From assembly GCA_030847615.1 (NCBI GenBank), contig JAUMIR010000001.1, positions 67,159,501 through 67,223,500 of the forward strand: a DNA stretch of 64,000 bases. The letters run 5' to 3'. The notes under the pieces were generated by a model. That model was not told where the DNA came from, searched no databases, and was given only the letters and a program-made list of their open reading frames with translations. Origin of the DNA: Gambelia wislizenii. Its lineage: Eukaryota; Chordata; Lepidosauria; Squamata; Crotaphytidae. This document shows, piece after piece, positions 1 through 9,244 of the stretch. Position 1 is the first letter of the stretch, and every line of letters starts with the position of its first letter. The position numbers and the translations under genes are program-made.

Positions 1-190
1 ATTACTGTGATCTTGGAAGCTAAGCAGGGTCAGCTCTGGATGGGAGACTGCCAATGAATACCAGGTGCTGTAGGCTATAATTCAGACCTGGCAAAACCAC
101 CTCTTGAGTATTCCTTGCCAAAGAAAACCCTATGAAATCCACAGGGTCACTCTAAGTGGACTTGAAGGTGCATGCACACATGCACAGAGA
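1..190 (+). mobile_element. 5S-headed SINE, 5' end cut by the window edge
   Basis: The first 80 bases resemble the internal and 3' part of 5S rRNA (GGAAGCTAAGCAGGGTCAG, then GGATGGGAGACTGCC). The body follows, with the 'CTGGCAAAACCACCTCT' block and an ending like 'GACTTGAAGGTGCA'. That order is typical of 5S/Sauria-type squamate SINEs. It is a retroposed copy, not a 5S gene. Confidence 0.75.
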
Positions 191-1251
191 GAAAGCGTTA
201 GGAGCTGCAGGTGGTCAGCTACTGGAATGTTGGCTGCCCAGGGCATTGCTGCAGCCTCAGAGGACAACAGGAAATGTTGCTTCCCTCCTCCTCTGTCTTG
301 GCTCATGATTTCAGAGAAGTTAAGCAGGACAGGCAGAGATTTTTCCTGCAGTTGTACTGCAGCAAATTGGACTTCAAAGGGAATTGAAAGCGATTCTTTG
401 TTTTTATTGGTGTCCCCCCCCCACTTGCCGACTTCGCCAGCAAGTTTTCTGAGCTGAGAACAAAAAGAATTGCCACAGGTTACAAATAAATGAGATTCAT
501 CTCCTGCATAACAATGGCTGCATATTGTTAGCCTCCATCCGCTAGTTGGGGGGGGGTGACGGGAGTGGGGGAGAAGGAAGATGTGAATATAGGTGGGCCC
601 TCAAGCTCAGCCTAGATGTTGTGCTATCTAGCCAGAGCTCAGTTGCCTGGAGAGGTGCTGCTGGCATTTTTACAAGGTGCAGGTGGCAGTTTTACAGGTT
701 CCTTTCCTCCCAGTCATACATATAAACAAGCTGCCCCAAGGCAGCGCCAGTTCCCATCAGGTCACATTTTCCAACATTACTGAGAAAAATAAAATAAAAT
801 GTTGTTGCTCAGCAGGATTTTAGCTATTAAGGCTGCAAAGCTGACATAAAATAAAAAGTATAATTTTGAATTGTTGTCTAAACCAGAGCTTCAGAGACTT
901 TTTCCTTTTTCATAGCAGGGCCCATTATGTCAAGAAAAATACTACTTTTGAGCCTGCTCAAGGGCAAAAGATGATGGCTTCACATTGCAGCAATAAACTG
1001 TATCTTCTTCCATGCTGGTCCTCAGAAATGGAGGTCATCTGTAGCTACTAATGTGTGAGGAATCTGATTTTAGATTGAGGTCTGACAAATGTTGGTCCAT
1101 GCTTTCTGGTCTGTCCAGAGGCCAGATGTAATTGATGCCTCATTTTATTCTTCACCTCAGCAGGTGGCTCCAGAGGCATCCCAACAAAAGTGTGCATGTC
1201 TGAAAAGTATGCACCAACACTGTGCATGTTGCAAGTATGTGCAGAGCTGAT

Positions 1252-1325
1252 TTATTTATTTATTTTATTTCTGTCCTGCTGCTCTTCCCAAATGGGATCC
1301 AGAGTGGCTGTCAGAGTAGGTTTTA
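1252..1325 (-). mobile_element. LINE 3' tail fragment (L2-like)
   Basis: A TTTA-rich run is followed by 'CTGTCCTGCTGCTCTTCCCAA'-like sequence. Read on the - strand this resembles the end of lizard L2-type 3' UTRs ('GGGAAGAGCAG...AAATAAA'). It is short and diverged. Confidence 0.35.
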
Positions 1326-1421
1326 GTCAATGGTGGTAGTAGTAGGGATGCATTCAAACAATTAATATAGTTTTTAAAATGAATCCAAATGTACATATTA
1401 AGGGAGAAGATAGACAAAAAT

Positions 1422-1446
1422 GAAAGAAGGAAGGAAGGAAGGAAGA
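1422..1446 (+). repeat. (GGAA)n microsatellite
   Basis: A short run of GAAG/GGAA units, all purines on the + strand. It produces a spurious open frame through the tract. Confidence 0.9.
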
Positions 1447-1631
1447 CAAAGTTTACCCTCTAATTGGGGGTGGACCCAGATATGTACCAGATATGGATGT
1501 GGGAAACAGAAGAAGTCCATAGATACAAACTTCACAGATCTGCACATCCCAAAGATGGGAAGGAATTTCATTATTGAAAGTAGAAAAGCAGAGAAGAAAA
1601 GAGGCAATAGAAATCAGGAGAGAGCTACAGT

Positions 1632-1712
1632 CATTTATTTATTTAATGTACGGTATATCCCACATTTCTCCCAATATGACACTCAAGGTAGTTCACAATA
1701 TAACACTTGTGA
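1632..1712 (-). mobile_element. LINE 3' tail fragment (L2-like)
   Basis: TTTATTTATTTAATG is followed by 'TATATCCCACATTTCTCCCA' and a block like 'CAAGGTAGTTCACAATA'. This is the complement of the 'GGGAGAAAGGTGGGATATAAAT' ending seen on the L2 copy at 6250-7672. Confidence 0.5.
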
Positions 1713-3035
1713 TGATTCATGATTTGCAATGGAAAGAAGGAATGTCCAGTTTGGAATGCCATACTTTGTTGGATCTGAAGAGAAACCTCCATCGCACCAA
1801 CCAAATAATGTTCCAGTCACCATATGTTTTAAATGGACAGTGTGACCAAGTGGCCTCCTCATACTTTCAGAAAGCTGTTAAATTTCTGTTTGATTTGTGT
1901 GCAGTCCCAGAGCTCAGAAAAGTTGCTTGTTTCAAATATAATCCCCAGAATCCTTTGCACGGCGTGGTACAAATCTGGGAGTTGTAGTCTGAGTTCTGTG
2001 CTACCTAATTGCAAAATGTTGCCTGGGCGTCTTCTAGTCAATGAAAAAAATAATTATTTTCAAAAATATACTAAGTATATTTGTGGTTGAAAAGAAATTG
2101 AGAGAGATGGTTCATTTGTAGTTGTCTCCAAAATTGACCAGCAAAAAGGGAGCACTGCTTTCTGAAGCCTCTGGATAGGGCAATTGCTTTGGAGGTGTTA
2201 AAACAAAGGTGGCTATGAAATATGTATGTTGGTGCCCCTTTACGGAGAGGAGAGAACACCCTCCCAGTTTTTGTTTGCAGGAGCTATAACTCAGAAATTC
2301 AAGGCAAACCCAGTGCAGCTCATTAACACAGGGTCCAAGGAGAGGAGATGGCAGAAATAATGATGTCGTTAAATCAAGCTTTATGAATATGTAACAACAT
2401 CTTATTTTGCATTATTACGGCTGTTACTTAAAACATGCTCTCAGCCCTTGTACCAATGGCTGTTGCTTTTCTGAGCTCTGTTTTGTGTCTCTGATAGCCC
2501 CCCCCCCCAGGAGCCTTAAAGGGCCTTTGAGAGATTAGACAAAAAACGTCGGAGAAAAGCCTTTTGGATCTGTGTCTAGGGATGTGGGAGAGAAAAGGAA
2601 TTAATCAGAAGGGTTGAGGTTAAGCATTCTAAAGCAGAGGAGCTGCCCATTCATAACATGACTTCTTACATAAAGGGGAAGGCTCAAGGATTTGTGAATG
2701 AGGTTAGAGATGGGTATTTGGTATGTACAAAGGGCAAAGAGATGGTCCTGAGAGGTCAGCACCGGTTGCTAGGGAGTGGTGGAAAAGGAGGATATGAACA
2801 AGCTAAAAGGAAATCTGGTCTTTCATGGTTAGGATCTGAGCTAGCAAGGGAGCTAAATCCACAAGGAGAGAGCTTTTGATACCACAGGTCTGCTTTGAGA
2901 AGTCAAATGAAATATGTGGATTTGGAAAAGGCAATTTTGTCACAAACTGGTTGGAAGCATCTGATTCCCTCTGCCCTTGCACAATGAAAAATGATGAAGA
3001 GGTAGCAGGAGCATGGGACCTCAAAGGTTAAAACT

Positions 3036-3330
3036 GCTCATATTGAGAATCTTAGAGTTGGAAGGGATTGCAAGGGCCATCTAGTCCAACCCTCTGCCAT
3101 GCAGGAATACACAATGAAAGCAGTCCCAAAAGATAGCCATCCAACCTCTGTTTAAAGACCTCCAAAGAAAGAGAGTCCACCACCTTTCAAGGCTGTCTAT
3201 ACCACTATCAAACAGCACTTACTATCAGGATGAAGTTCTTCCTAATGTTTAGGTGGAATCACTTTTCTTGTAAGGAGAAAAGACATTTCATTTCTCTTCA
3301 GCTTATAAAGGTGAATTCTAGATTGGCATC
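3036..3330 (-). mobile_element. CR1 LINE 3' fragment
   Basis: It begins with 'GAATCTTAGAGTTGGAAGG' and continues through 'GGGCCATCTAGTCCAACC' and 'AAAGACCTCCAAAG' to 'GAAGTTCTTCCTAATGTTTA'. In complement this is the C-terminal coding region and 3' end of a squamate CR1. It is 5' truncated, as CR1 copies usually are. Confidence 0.8.
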
Positions 3331-3383
3331 ATGTTTGAATGCAACCTGTGTCTGCTTAGGAGAACAGAATTAGCTATACCATC

Positions 3384-3511
3384 CTTCCTCAACTGAACAT
3401 TTTCCAGATATATATGACTGCATCTCATCACCCCCAACCGGCATGGCCATTGCTAGCTAAGGGTGATGGGAGCTGTATTTTCAACTCTTGGAAAGTACCC
3501 ACTTGAGGAAA
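3384..3511. mobile_element. Fold-back MITE
   Basis: The outer arms start with CCTCAACTG and end with CACTTGAGG. Inward they pair through 'CATCTCATCACCC' and 'GGGTGATGGGAGCTG'. The arms are diverged, so this is an old copy. No protein is encoded. Confidence 0.6.
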
Positions 3512-3528
3512 GCTAAGCAATGCTCAAA

Positions 3529-3621
3529 CCTTTGAAAAACACATTTTGGACTACAACTCCCAGAATCCACCAACTAGCATGGTTAATGGAATTATGGTCC
3601 AAAAAAATAACTTTTCAAAGG
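3529..3621. mobile_element. Fold-back MITE of the 'GGACTACAACTCCCAGAAT' type
   Basis: The left arm 'CTTTGAAAAACACATTTTGG' pairs with the complement of 'CAAAAAAATAACTTTTCAAAG'. Inside sits the motif 'GGACTACAACTCCCAGAAT', which recurs in this window near 5290, 22790 and 43180. Confidence 0.6.
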
Positions 3622-4009
3622 TATGACTATACTGCAGGAGCCTGCCAGATGGTGTTGCACTTCATCTCCTAGCATCCTTCACCATGGGCTGTCCTGGCGA
3701 AGGCTGCTGGGAGTTGCAATCTACCACTGTCTGGTGACCCACATGATTCTCAGCACTGCTTTGTCTAATAGAGGCAATACCCCAGAGAAAATGACAATGA
3801 ACTATTTCTGTTCTGTGTTCAAGCACTAATTTAACACTGATCTCCTGTTGGGTTACTATGAATGTTGCCATGGGACTCTCTTAAAGGACAGAGATGAGTG
3901 AACTCTCTGAAGCATGCCTCAGATCAATCTGGTAATTATCTGGTCTCCATTCTCTAAGTGGGAGAATTCAGATCAGTTCCCCAAGTCTTCACAAAGGAAT
4001 TAACAAAGG

Positions 4010-4231
4010 CCCCTTCCACACTGCACAATTCTAGCAATTTGATGCCATGTTAACTGCTATAGCTGCATCCCACTGAATGCTGGGATTTCTAGTATGAAGA
4101 GACACTGGAACCCTGTGACAGAGAATTCTAAGTATTCCTCCCTAAACTTCAAATCCCAGAATTCCATAGGATAGAACTGTGGCCATTAAAGTGGGATCAT
4201 AGTACTATCATTGTATAGTGCAAAAGGGGCC
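4010..4231. mobile_element. Small TIR transposon (MITE), full length
   Basis: The ends read GGCCCCTTCCACACTGCACA and, in complement, GGCCCCTTTTGCACTATACA, which makes clear terminal inverted repeats. The interior has the 'CCCAGAATTCCATAGGAT' block shared with the copies at 29732, 47985 and 51172. No transposase is present. The superfamily is not certain, and I see no clean target duplication. Confidence 0.7.
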
Positions 4232-4268
4232 AGAACTCTTCCAGAACATGGCCTCACAGCCCAGAAAA

Positions 4269-4293
4269 ACACACACACACACACACACACACA
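4269..4293 (+). repeat. (AC)n microsatellite
   Basis: An uninterrupted dinucleotide run of about 12 units. Confidence 0.95.
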
Positions 4294-4989
4294 AAACTAG
4301 GGGTAGAAATTCCTTAAGACCTAAAAACCTGTTCCCTCTTACCCTTTTAATAGGCATAAGGAGAGCAGCAACAGCAGGTGCATGCTGCAAGAAAACAAAT
4401 GTGGTTTCCGTCCTGTTGCTCTCTGCCTCTCTGAAATGCTGAATAATTCTCCTAGGGGCTGCTGTAGTTGTGGCACTCCTCAGGAGAATTACATCTCCAA
4501 TTGTCCACCAGTCTCCTCTATTTCAGCACACTGCTTATCAATATATTGGAATATCATGGAAGAGAGGAATGTGCCTCTGGGGCAACTCTTGCCACATCTG
4601 TTAAAAGGGAAGGGAAGTCAGGCGAGTGTAGGTAACAGATGCTCTACTGGGAAGTACTTCTGGAGGGAGGAATGGGTAGAGGAAATTCTTTTCTGGTTCA
4701 GATTTTGATTTGAATTGGAGAAGTGTTCAGGAACTTTAAATGCTTGTCTCTCATCTAGAGTGCCTGACTGACGTTCGTTTCCCTGCCTAGTTTGGGTGAA
4801 CTTTGCTAGCTTCCCTACCGGGCTAATCATAGAAGTACCCAGAAAGTATAGTCCCATCCTTGAGCGATGAAACCAGAGGGAAGCTAGGAAGCAGTATTAG
4901 CCTGCAGTGCTACAGCTGCAAGGGTTATGGCTACTTGTTCTGCAAACTGATCAAGAAAATCTTTTGTTAGGAGAAAGTGAAGAATATTT

Positions 4990-5178
4990 CCATTTTTAAT
5001 CCAGAAATACTGCTCTGGTTATTTTAACTGGTTTAAAGTTATTTTTTAAAGAGTATTTTAGTTTGTTTTTGTTTGTTTTTTAGCTATGTCTTGTTTTAAA
5101 TGTTTTTATCCATTATGCGCTACCTTAGGGGCAGCCTAAGAGGCGATATATAAGTGCAATAAATAAATAAATACAGTG
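4990..5178 (+). mobile_element. L2-like LINE 3' UTR and tail
   Basis: A T-rich stretch is followed by 'GCAGCCTAAGAGGCGATATA' and then (AATA)n at 5159-5173. The 'GGCGATATATAAGTGCAATAAATAAA' type of ending is common to squamate L2/CR1-like elements. No coding part remains. Confidence 0.55.
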
Positions 5179-5254
5179 TTGCTATCTACTAGTTCTCATT
5201 CTATCTATAGCCTAGCTTTTTCCTAAAAGTCCAAGAAAAACAGTAAGTTGTTAT

Positions 5255-5382
5255 AGCATACATGAAATTGGAGAACTGGACTACAACATTCAGAATCTCC
5301 AGCCAGTATAGCTACTGGCTACGATGGCTAAGGAATTCTGGGACATAGGTATAGTCAAAAAAGTAACATTTCCAAGCTCTAC
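5255..5382. mobile_element. Fold-back MITE just upstream of the Ig3 exon
   Basis: Arms with 'GGACTACAACATTCAGAATC' on the left and 'GGAATTCTGGGACATAGGTA' on the right are roughly complementary. It belongs to the family at 3529-3621 and ends less than 90 bp from the exon acceptor. Confidence 0.55.
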
Positions 5383-5466
5383 AACAATTGATGTTATATC
5401 TTAGAAAATTAATCTGTATCTCCTTTTCCTCTTCCCTCTCCCCACTCCCGCTTCTTCCTTCTCCAG

Positions 5467-5736
5467 CACCACCATCCCTAAAGTTGTCTGTGAACGAGAC
5501 CTTGGTGGTGAACCCAGGAGATAACGTGACTATACAATGTTCACTAACTGGTGGAGACCCTTTGCCCCAGGTAGTCTGGTCCCACTCACCAAGCCCCATG
5601 CCCCGCAACAGCCTGGTTCAAGGGGGCAATCTCACCATCTGGAGTATCCGTGTGGAAGACTCAGGGTACTACAACTGCACTGCTATCAACAATGTGGGGA
5701 ATCCAGCCAAGAAGACAGTGAATCTATTGGTGCGAT
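5467..5736 (+). CDS. MDGA1: MDGA1 exon encoding the third Ig domain
   Basis: This 270-bp exon encodes one C2/I-type Ig domain. The cysteine pair sits in 'VTIQCSLTGGD' and 'DSGYYNCTAINN', with the core tryptophan in 'PQVVWSHSP'. The domain ends 'NPAKKTVNLLVR', which I recognise as Ig3 of MDGA1. Four N-glycosylation sequons are visible (NET, NVT, NLT, NCT). The acceptor is TTCTCCAG|CA at 5465-5466 and the donor is GAT|GTACGT at 5737. Both boundaries are phase 1, so the exon is an in-frame cassette. MDGA1 is a GPI-anchored neuronal surface protein with six Ig domains, an FN3 and a MAM domain; it binds neuroligin, mainly through Ig1-2, with Ig3 in the rigid bent stalk. The paralogue MDGA2 is the main alternative. 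No break is seen. Confidence 0.9.
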
Positions 5737-5953
5737 GTACGTCTTTCTGTGGACCAAATTGGGGATAAGTCTGGATGCTCAGTGCATTCTTGTTTTTAGT
5801 TTTGGAATTCTGGGACAGTGGAGGTATTGTCTAATCTTGTCCTACGTATATGGCTGCTAACTTGTTCACCACAGAATTGATCCTAAGTCCTTTTACTGTT
5901 TTCTGTTCTGTTTCCAGCACACACATTTTTTAAGGTTAGGTAGCTAACACATA

Positions 5954-6240
5954 GGGCCTGAATATGCTAAGGCACCAGATCCCGTCTGATCTTGGAAGTT
6001 AAGCAGTGTCAGCCTAGTTAGTACTTGGATGGAACCAAAAAAGAGCATCTGTCAAGGAGCATGACAGTTACTGTCTGATCTTGGAAGCTAAGCAAGGTCA
6101 CCTCTGGATGGGAGACTGCCAATGAATATCAGGTGCGGTAGGCTATAATTTAGAGGAAGGAACTGGCAAAACCACCTCTAAGTATTCATGGTATTGCCAT
6201 AAGTCGACAGGTGCTTGAAGGCACATGCACCTAACACATA
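5954..6240 (+). mobile_element. 5S-headed SINE with two consecutive 5S-like heads
   Basis: A first 5S-like head runs from about 5954 (GGCCTGAATATG..., 'GTCTGATCTTGGAAGTTAAG', 'GTTAGTACTTGGATGG'). A second starts at about 6068 ('GTCTGATCTTGGAAGCTAAG'), and only this one continues into the SINE body ('GGCAAAACCACCTCTAAGT', 'CCATAAGTCGACAGGTGCTT'). Confidence 0.75.
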
Positions 6241-6914
6241 CCTTGATCTATGTTCCTTTCAGTTCAGCTTTGTCCTCTATGCTATTTAACACCTACATGA
6301 GACCGCTGGGAGAGATTGTCTAGAGTTTTGGGGTCAGATGTCACCAGTATGCTGATGATTTCCAGATCTATTACTCCTTTCCAACTATTTCCAAGAAAGT
6401 TGTTGTTCCTGTGCTAAACTGATGCTGGACAGCTGTAATGGACTGGAGGAGAGCAAAAAATTGAATCTTAATCCAGACAAGACAGAGGTGCTCCTGGTCA
6501 GTTGAAAGATAGATCTGGGGATAGGAATTCAGTCTGTATTAGATGGGGTTACACTTCTCCTGAAAGGCCCACAGTTTGGGGCTACTCCTGGATTCAGTGC
6601 TGAGCCTGGAGGCCCAGGTTTTAGCAGTGACGAGTGCTTTCTCACAGTTAAAGCTAGTGCACCAACTACACTCATTCCTGGAGAAGTTAGATCTGGCCAC
6701 AGTGGTACATGCCTTGGCTACATCCCATTTAGATTACTGTAATTCACTCTACGTAGGGCTACCTTTGAAAAGTGCTCAGAAACTTCAGTTGGCCGAAAGA
6801 CCTGTAGCTGAATTAACTGGGGCTGGCTACAGGGAGCACACAACTCCTTTGTTTCAACAGCTCCATTGGCTGTTGGCACAATTCAAAGTGCTGGTTTTGA
6901 TCTATAAAGCCCTA

Positions 6915-7132
6915 TATAGCAATAGCATTTATATTTCTGTACCACTTATTAGTGCAAAGCACTCCCTAATTGGTTTGCTATGTGTTAGCTAATTGCCCCC
7001 AACAAGCTGGGTACTCATTTTACCAGTCTATGGAGGGATGGAAGGCTGAGTCAATCTTGGAGCTCTGTAGCATCAAACTCACTATGTTGTGGCTGCAGTA
7101 CTGGCATTTAACCACTGCACCACCAGGGCTCC
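6915..7132 (-). mobile_element. tRNA-headed SINE inserted in the L2 copy
   Basis: In complement it starts 'GAGCCCTGGTGGTGCAGTGG', a tRNA-like A box, and runs through 'GGTAAAATGAGTACCCAGCT' to an end near 'AAATATAAATGCTATTGC'. It is flanked by near-identical 'CCTATATAGC' and 'CCTAAATAGC', a target-site duplication. L2 coding similarity resumes directly after it. Confidence 0.75.
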
Positions 7133-7636
7133 TAAATAGCTTGGGTCTAGGTTATTTAAAGACCCATATCTCCTTGTATGAGCCCATTAGAGCTCTAAGA
7201 TTGTCCAAAAAGACACTTCTCTCTGTTCCACCACCTTCTCGGGCTTGTTTGGTGGGAACAAGGGAGAGGGCCTTTTCAGTGGATGATCCCAAACTTTGGA
7301 ACTCCCTCCCTAGAAAGCCCAGGAAAGCCCTGTCCTTGCTCTTTTACCATTGGCAGGTCAAAACATTTTTGTGCTGTTGGGCTTTTACAAACTGAGTAAG
7401 AGTGAGCTTTTAACGCTGTGTGGTGCTGTTTTAAAGTGGTTTTTTTTAAGGGTTTGCATATACTCTTTTAATGCATTTTTATATTTTTAATGTTTAATGT
7501 ATAAAGTGTGTAGCTGTTCTTAAATCTTATATTTATACTTTTATTTTGGCTTTTGTGTTGTTTTTTAATTGTATCAATTTAACTATGATGTTAGCCACTT
7601 TGAATCCCATTGGTGGGAGAAAGGTGGGATATAAAT

Positions 7637-7640
<4 letters not shown>

Positions 7641-7667
<27 letters not shown>

Positions 7668-7669
7668 CT
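7641..7669 (+). repeat. (TCA)n microsatellite at an L2 tail
   Basis: About nine TCA units directly follow the L2 3' end, so this is the LINE's own tail repeat. Confidence 0.95.
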
Positions 7670-8069
7670 TTAGTGACTAGCATTCAGTCATTCTTCTAGC
7701 AGATGTTGTCTGTTCCTTATTCTTACCCTGATCACCTGAAGCAATCACATCTCTGTCAAACCAGTTGCTCCCTTTGCCATATTCCATTTTATCAAGGGCC
7801 AAACTAGACAGTATTTTAAATGTGTGCATGCATTTAATATTTTTAACATTAAAAATAACAGCTGCTCCCTGTTGGATCAAGACCATATTATGCAGCAAAG
7901 GAGTCAGTTCATTCCTCCTGCACTATGGCCCCAGTGAAAATAGCATCCGCTCCCCACCCACCTCAGCTGTTGAAAGAAAGCAGGTTAAATGCATGTATGC
8001 ATTTCACATATTGCCTCATGTTACTTTTAATGTTACTGTTCACTGACTTAGCATTGGTGTCTCTTCCAG

Positions 8070-8399
8070 CCATGAGGAATGCTACATTCCAGATCACTCC
8101 TGATGTGATCAAAGAGAGTGAAACCATCCAGCTTGGGCAGGATCTGAAGCTCTCTTGCCACGTGGATGCTGTCCCACAAGAGAAGGTTTTCTACTTCTGG
8201 TACAAGAATGGGAAGCTGGCCAAGCTCTCAGACCGGCTAGTTATCATCAGGAATGATCCAGAACTTCCACCAGTGACAAGCAGCCTGGAGATAATTGACC
8301 TCCGCTTCACAGACTATGGCACATACCTGTGTGTGGCTTCCTTCCAAGGGGCCCCCATTCCTGATCTCAGTGTTGAGGTGAACATTTCTTCAGAAACCG
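8070..8399 (+). CDS. MDGA1: MDGA1 exon encoding the fourth Ig domain
   Basis: This 330-bp exon joins the Ig3 exon in phase 1: T from the Ig3 exon plus CC gives Ser before 'MRNATFQITPDVIKESE'. The Ig cysteines are in 'LKLSCHVDAVP' and 'DYGTYLCVASF', and the core Trp is in 'YFWYKNGKL'. The linker-side end 'DLSVEVNISSET' and the start are signature MDGA1 Ig4 sequence. Sequons are NAT and NIS. The acceptor is CTCTTCCAG at 8068-8069 and the donor is G|GTGAGC at 8400. A length divisible by three and symmetric phase mean skipping would keep frame. In the family this domain lies in the middle of the ectodomain stalk and is not the main neuroligin-binding face. No stop or frameshift is seen. Confidence 0.92.
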
Positions 8400-8652
8400 G
8401 TGAGCTTTCCTCATACACAGTGGTGTAGTGGTAAATTTTGAAATACAGGCACTCGCCCTGATAGCCATGCTCTCGAGGAGGATTCAAAACTGCAGGCAGC
8501 TACGTTGACCCCCTATTAACAAACAAGTTGCAGCAGTTTCCACCTCCACCAGGAGCAGGTCATTTCTAAAGCTAAGGTGTCTTAATTGTCCATTCAGAAC
8601 CAAACCACCACATGTTGCTTTGGCTTATAGCAGGATAGCTTACCATACTATA

Positions 8653-8887
8653 CAGGTCAACACCTGTATGCATGGGACCAGTATCTATGATTTCACTTAT
8701 CCATGCCCCCCCCAAATGTCCTCTAGGCATTTTCTAGGTCCTCCAGTGGGATTCTATGGTATGCTTCTGCTAGAAGTTGGGCCAGAAATTATTCATTTCA
8801 ATAGGATTCACTATTATCCACGGTTTCACATATCCATGGTACGTCTGGGAATGTATCCACCACAGATAATGGAGAGGGGGTGACCTG
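8653..8887. mobile_element. Tigger/pogo-like MITE
   Basis: The ends are CAGGTCAACACCTGT and, in complement, CAGGTCACCCCCTCT, flanked on both sides by TA. A 'CAGG..' end with a TA target is typical of Tc1/mariner-superfamily, pogo-type elements. Interior phrases like 'GATTTCACTTATCCATG' and 'CACGGTTTCACATATCCATG' also resemble Tigger-type non-autonomous elements. It is 235 bp with no transposase. Confidence 0.8.
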
Positions 8888-9059
8888 TATTGTTATTGGG
8901 GAAAAGTCCAGTTTCACCCTAGCTACTTTGATAATTGCATAGGGAATAGTATGTGGCAGATGATGTCATTGTCCCTGCTAATCAAGAAGTCCCAGCATCC
9001 CAACCTTGCGAACTCTGGCTGTACCACACTATTGTCCCTATGCCTTCCCTTTGGTTATC

Positions 9060-9240
9060 AAGAGGCAGCCTGAGGGCAGATTATACGTTTGAGTTACGGT
9101 AAGTTAAAATCCCCACTTGGCCATGAAAACTCACTGAGTGACCTTGGTCAAGTCACACACTCTTAGCCTCAGAAACAACCATAGGAGATCTTCTCATCAA
9201 CAGCTTGCTTAGAAACATAATAAACATAATTTAAACACCA
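9060..9240 (+). mobile_element. tRNA-headed SINE fragment (Sauria/CORE type)
   Basis: It contains 'TGAGTGACCTTGGTCAAGTC' followed by 'ACACACTCTTAGCCTCAG', the conserved core seen in Sauria and MIR-like SINEs. The tRNA-like part upstream is diverged. Confidence 0.6.
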
Positions 9241-9244
9241 GGAC

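Larger units (their letters stand above)
1..5466 (+). other. MDGA1: Intron sequence upstream of the Ig3 exon (partial)
   Basis: This is the 3' part of an intron whose 5' end lies outside the window. It ends in a pyrimidine-rich tract and an AG acceptor at 5465-5466. It holds a 5S-headed SINE, LINE tails, a CR1 fragment, fold-back elements and an (AC)n tract, each listed separately. The stretches 200-1240, 1720-3030 and 4300-4980 show no feature I can name. The intron assignment depends on the exon call downstream. Confidence 0.75.
6250..7672 (+). mobile_element. L2 LINE, 5'-truncated and decayed, interrupted by a SINE
   Basis: Translation on + gives pieces of an L2 reverse transcriptase. There is a catalytic 'QYADD' at about 6350, followed by thumb-region sequence like 'LATVVHALATSHLDYCNSLY' at about 6690-6760 and, after the SINE insertion, 'LGYLKTHISLYEPIRALR' at about 7150. 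Several stops and frameshifts break it. The 3' end has 'GGTGGGATATAAATGAAAATC' and a (TCA)n tail. It was inserted in the intron sense to MDGA1. Confidence 0.8.
5737..8069 (+). other. MDGA1: Intron between Ig3 and Ig4 exons
   Basis: It begins GTACGT and ends with a pyrimidine tract and AG at 8068-8069 (GTGTCTCTTCCAG). Phase 1. Most of it is a double-headed 5S SINE and an L2 copy that carries a SINE. The part from 7673 to 8069 contains a weakly palindromic stretch around 'AAATGTGTGCATGCATTTAA' that may be another small transposon. Confidence 0.85.

Noticed and set aside
1..190. 5S rRNA gene
   Set aside because: The 5S-like part is incomplete and runs directly into a SINE body, as do the copies near 5954, 23900 and 39050.
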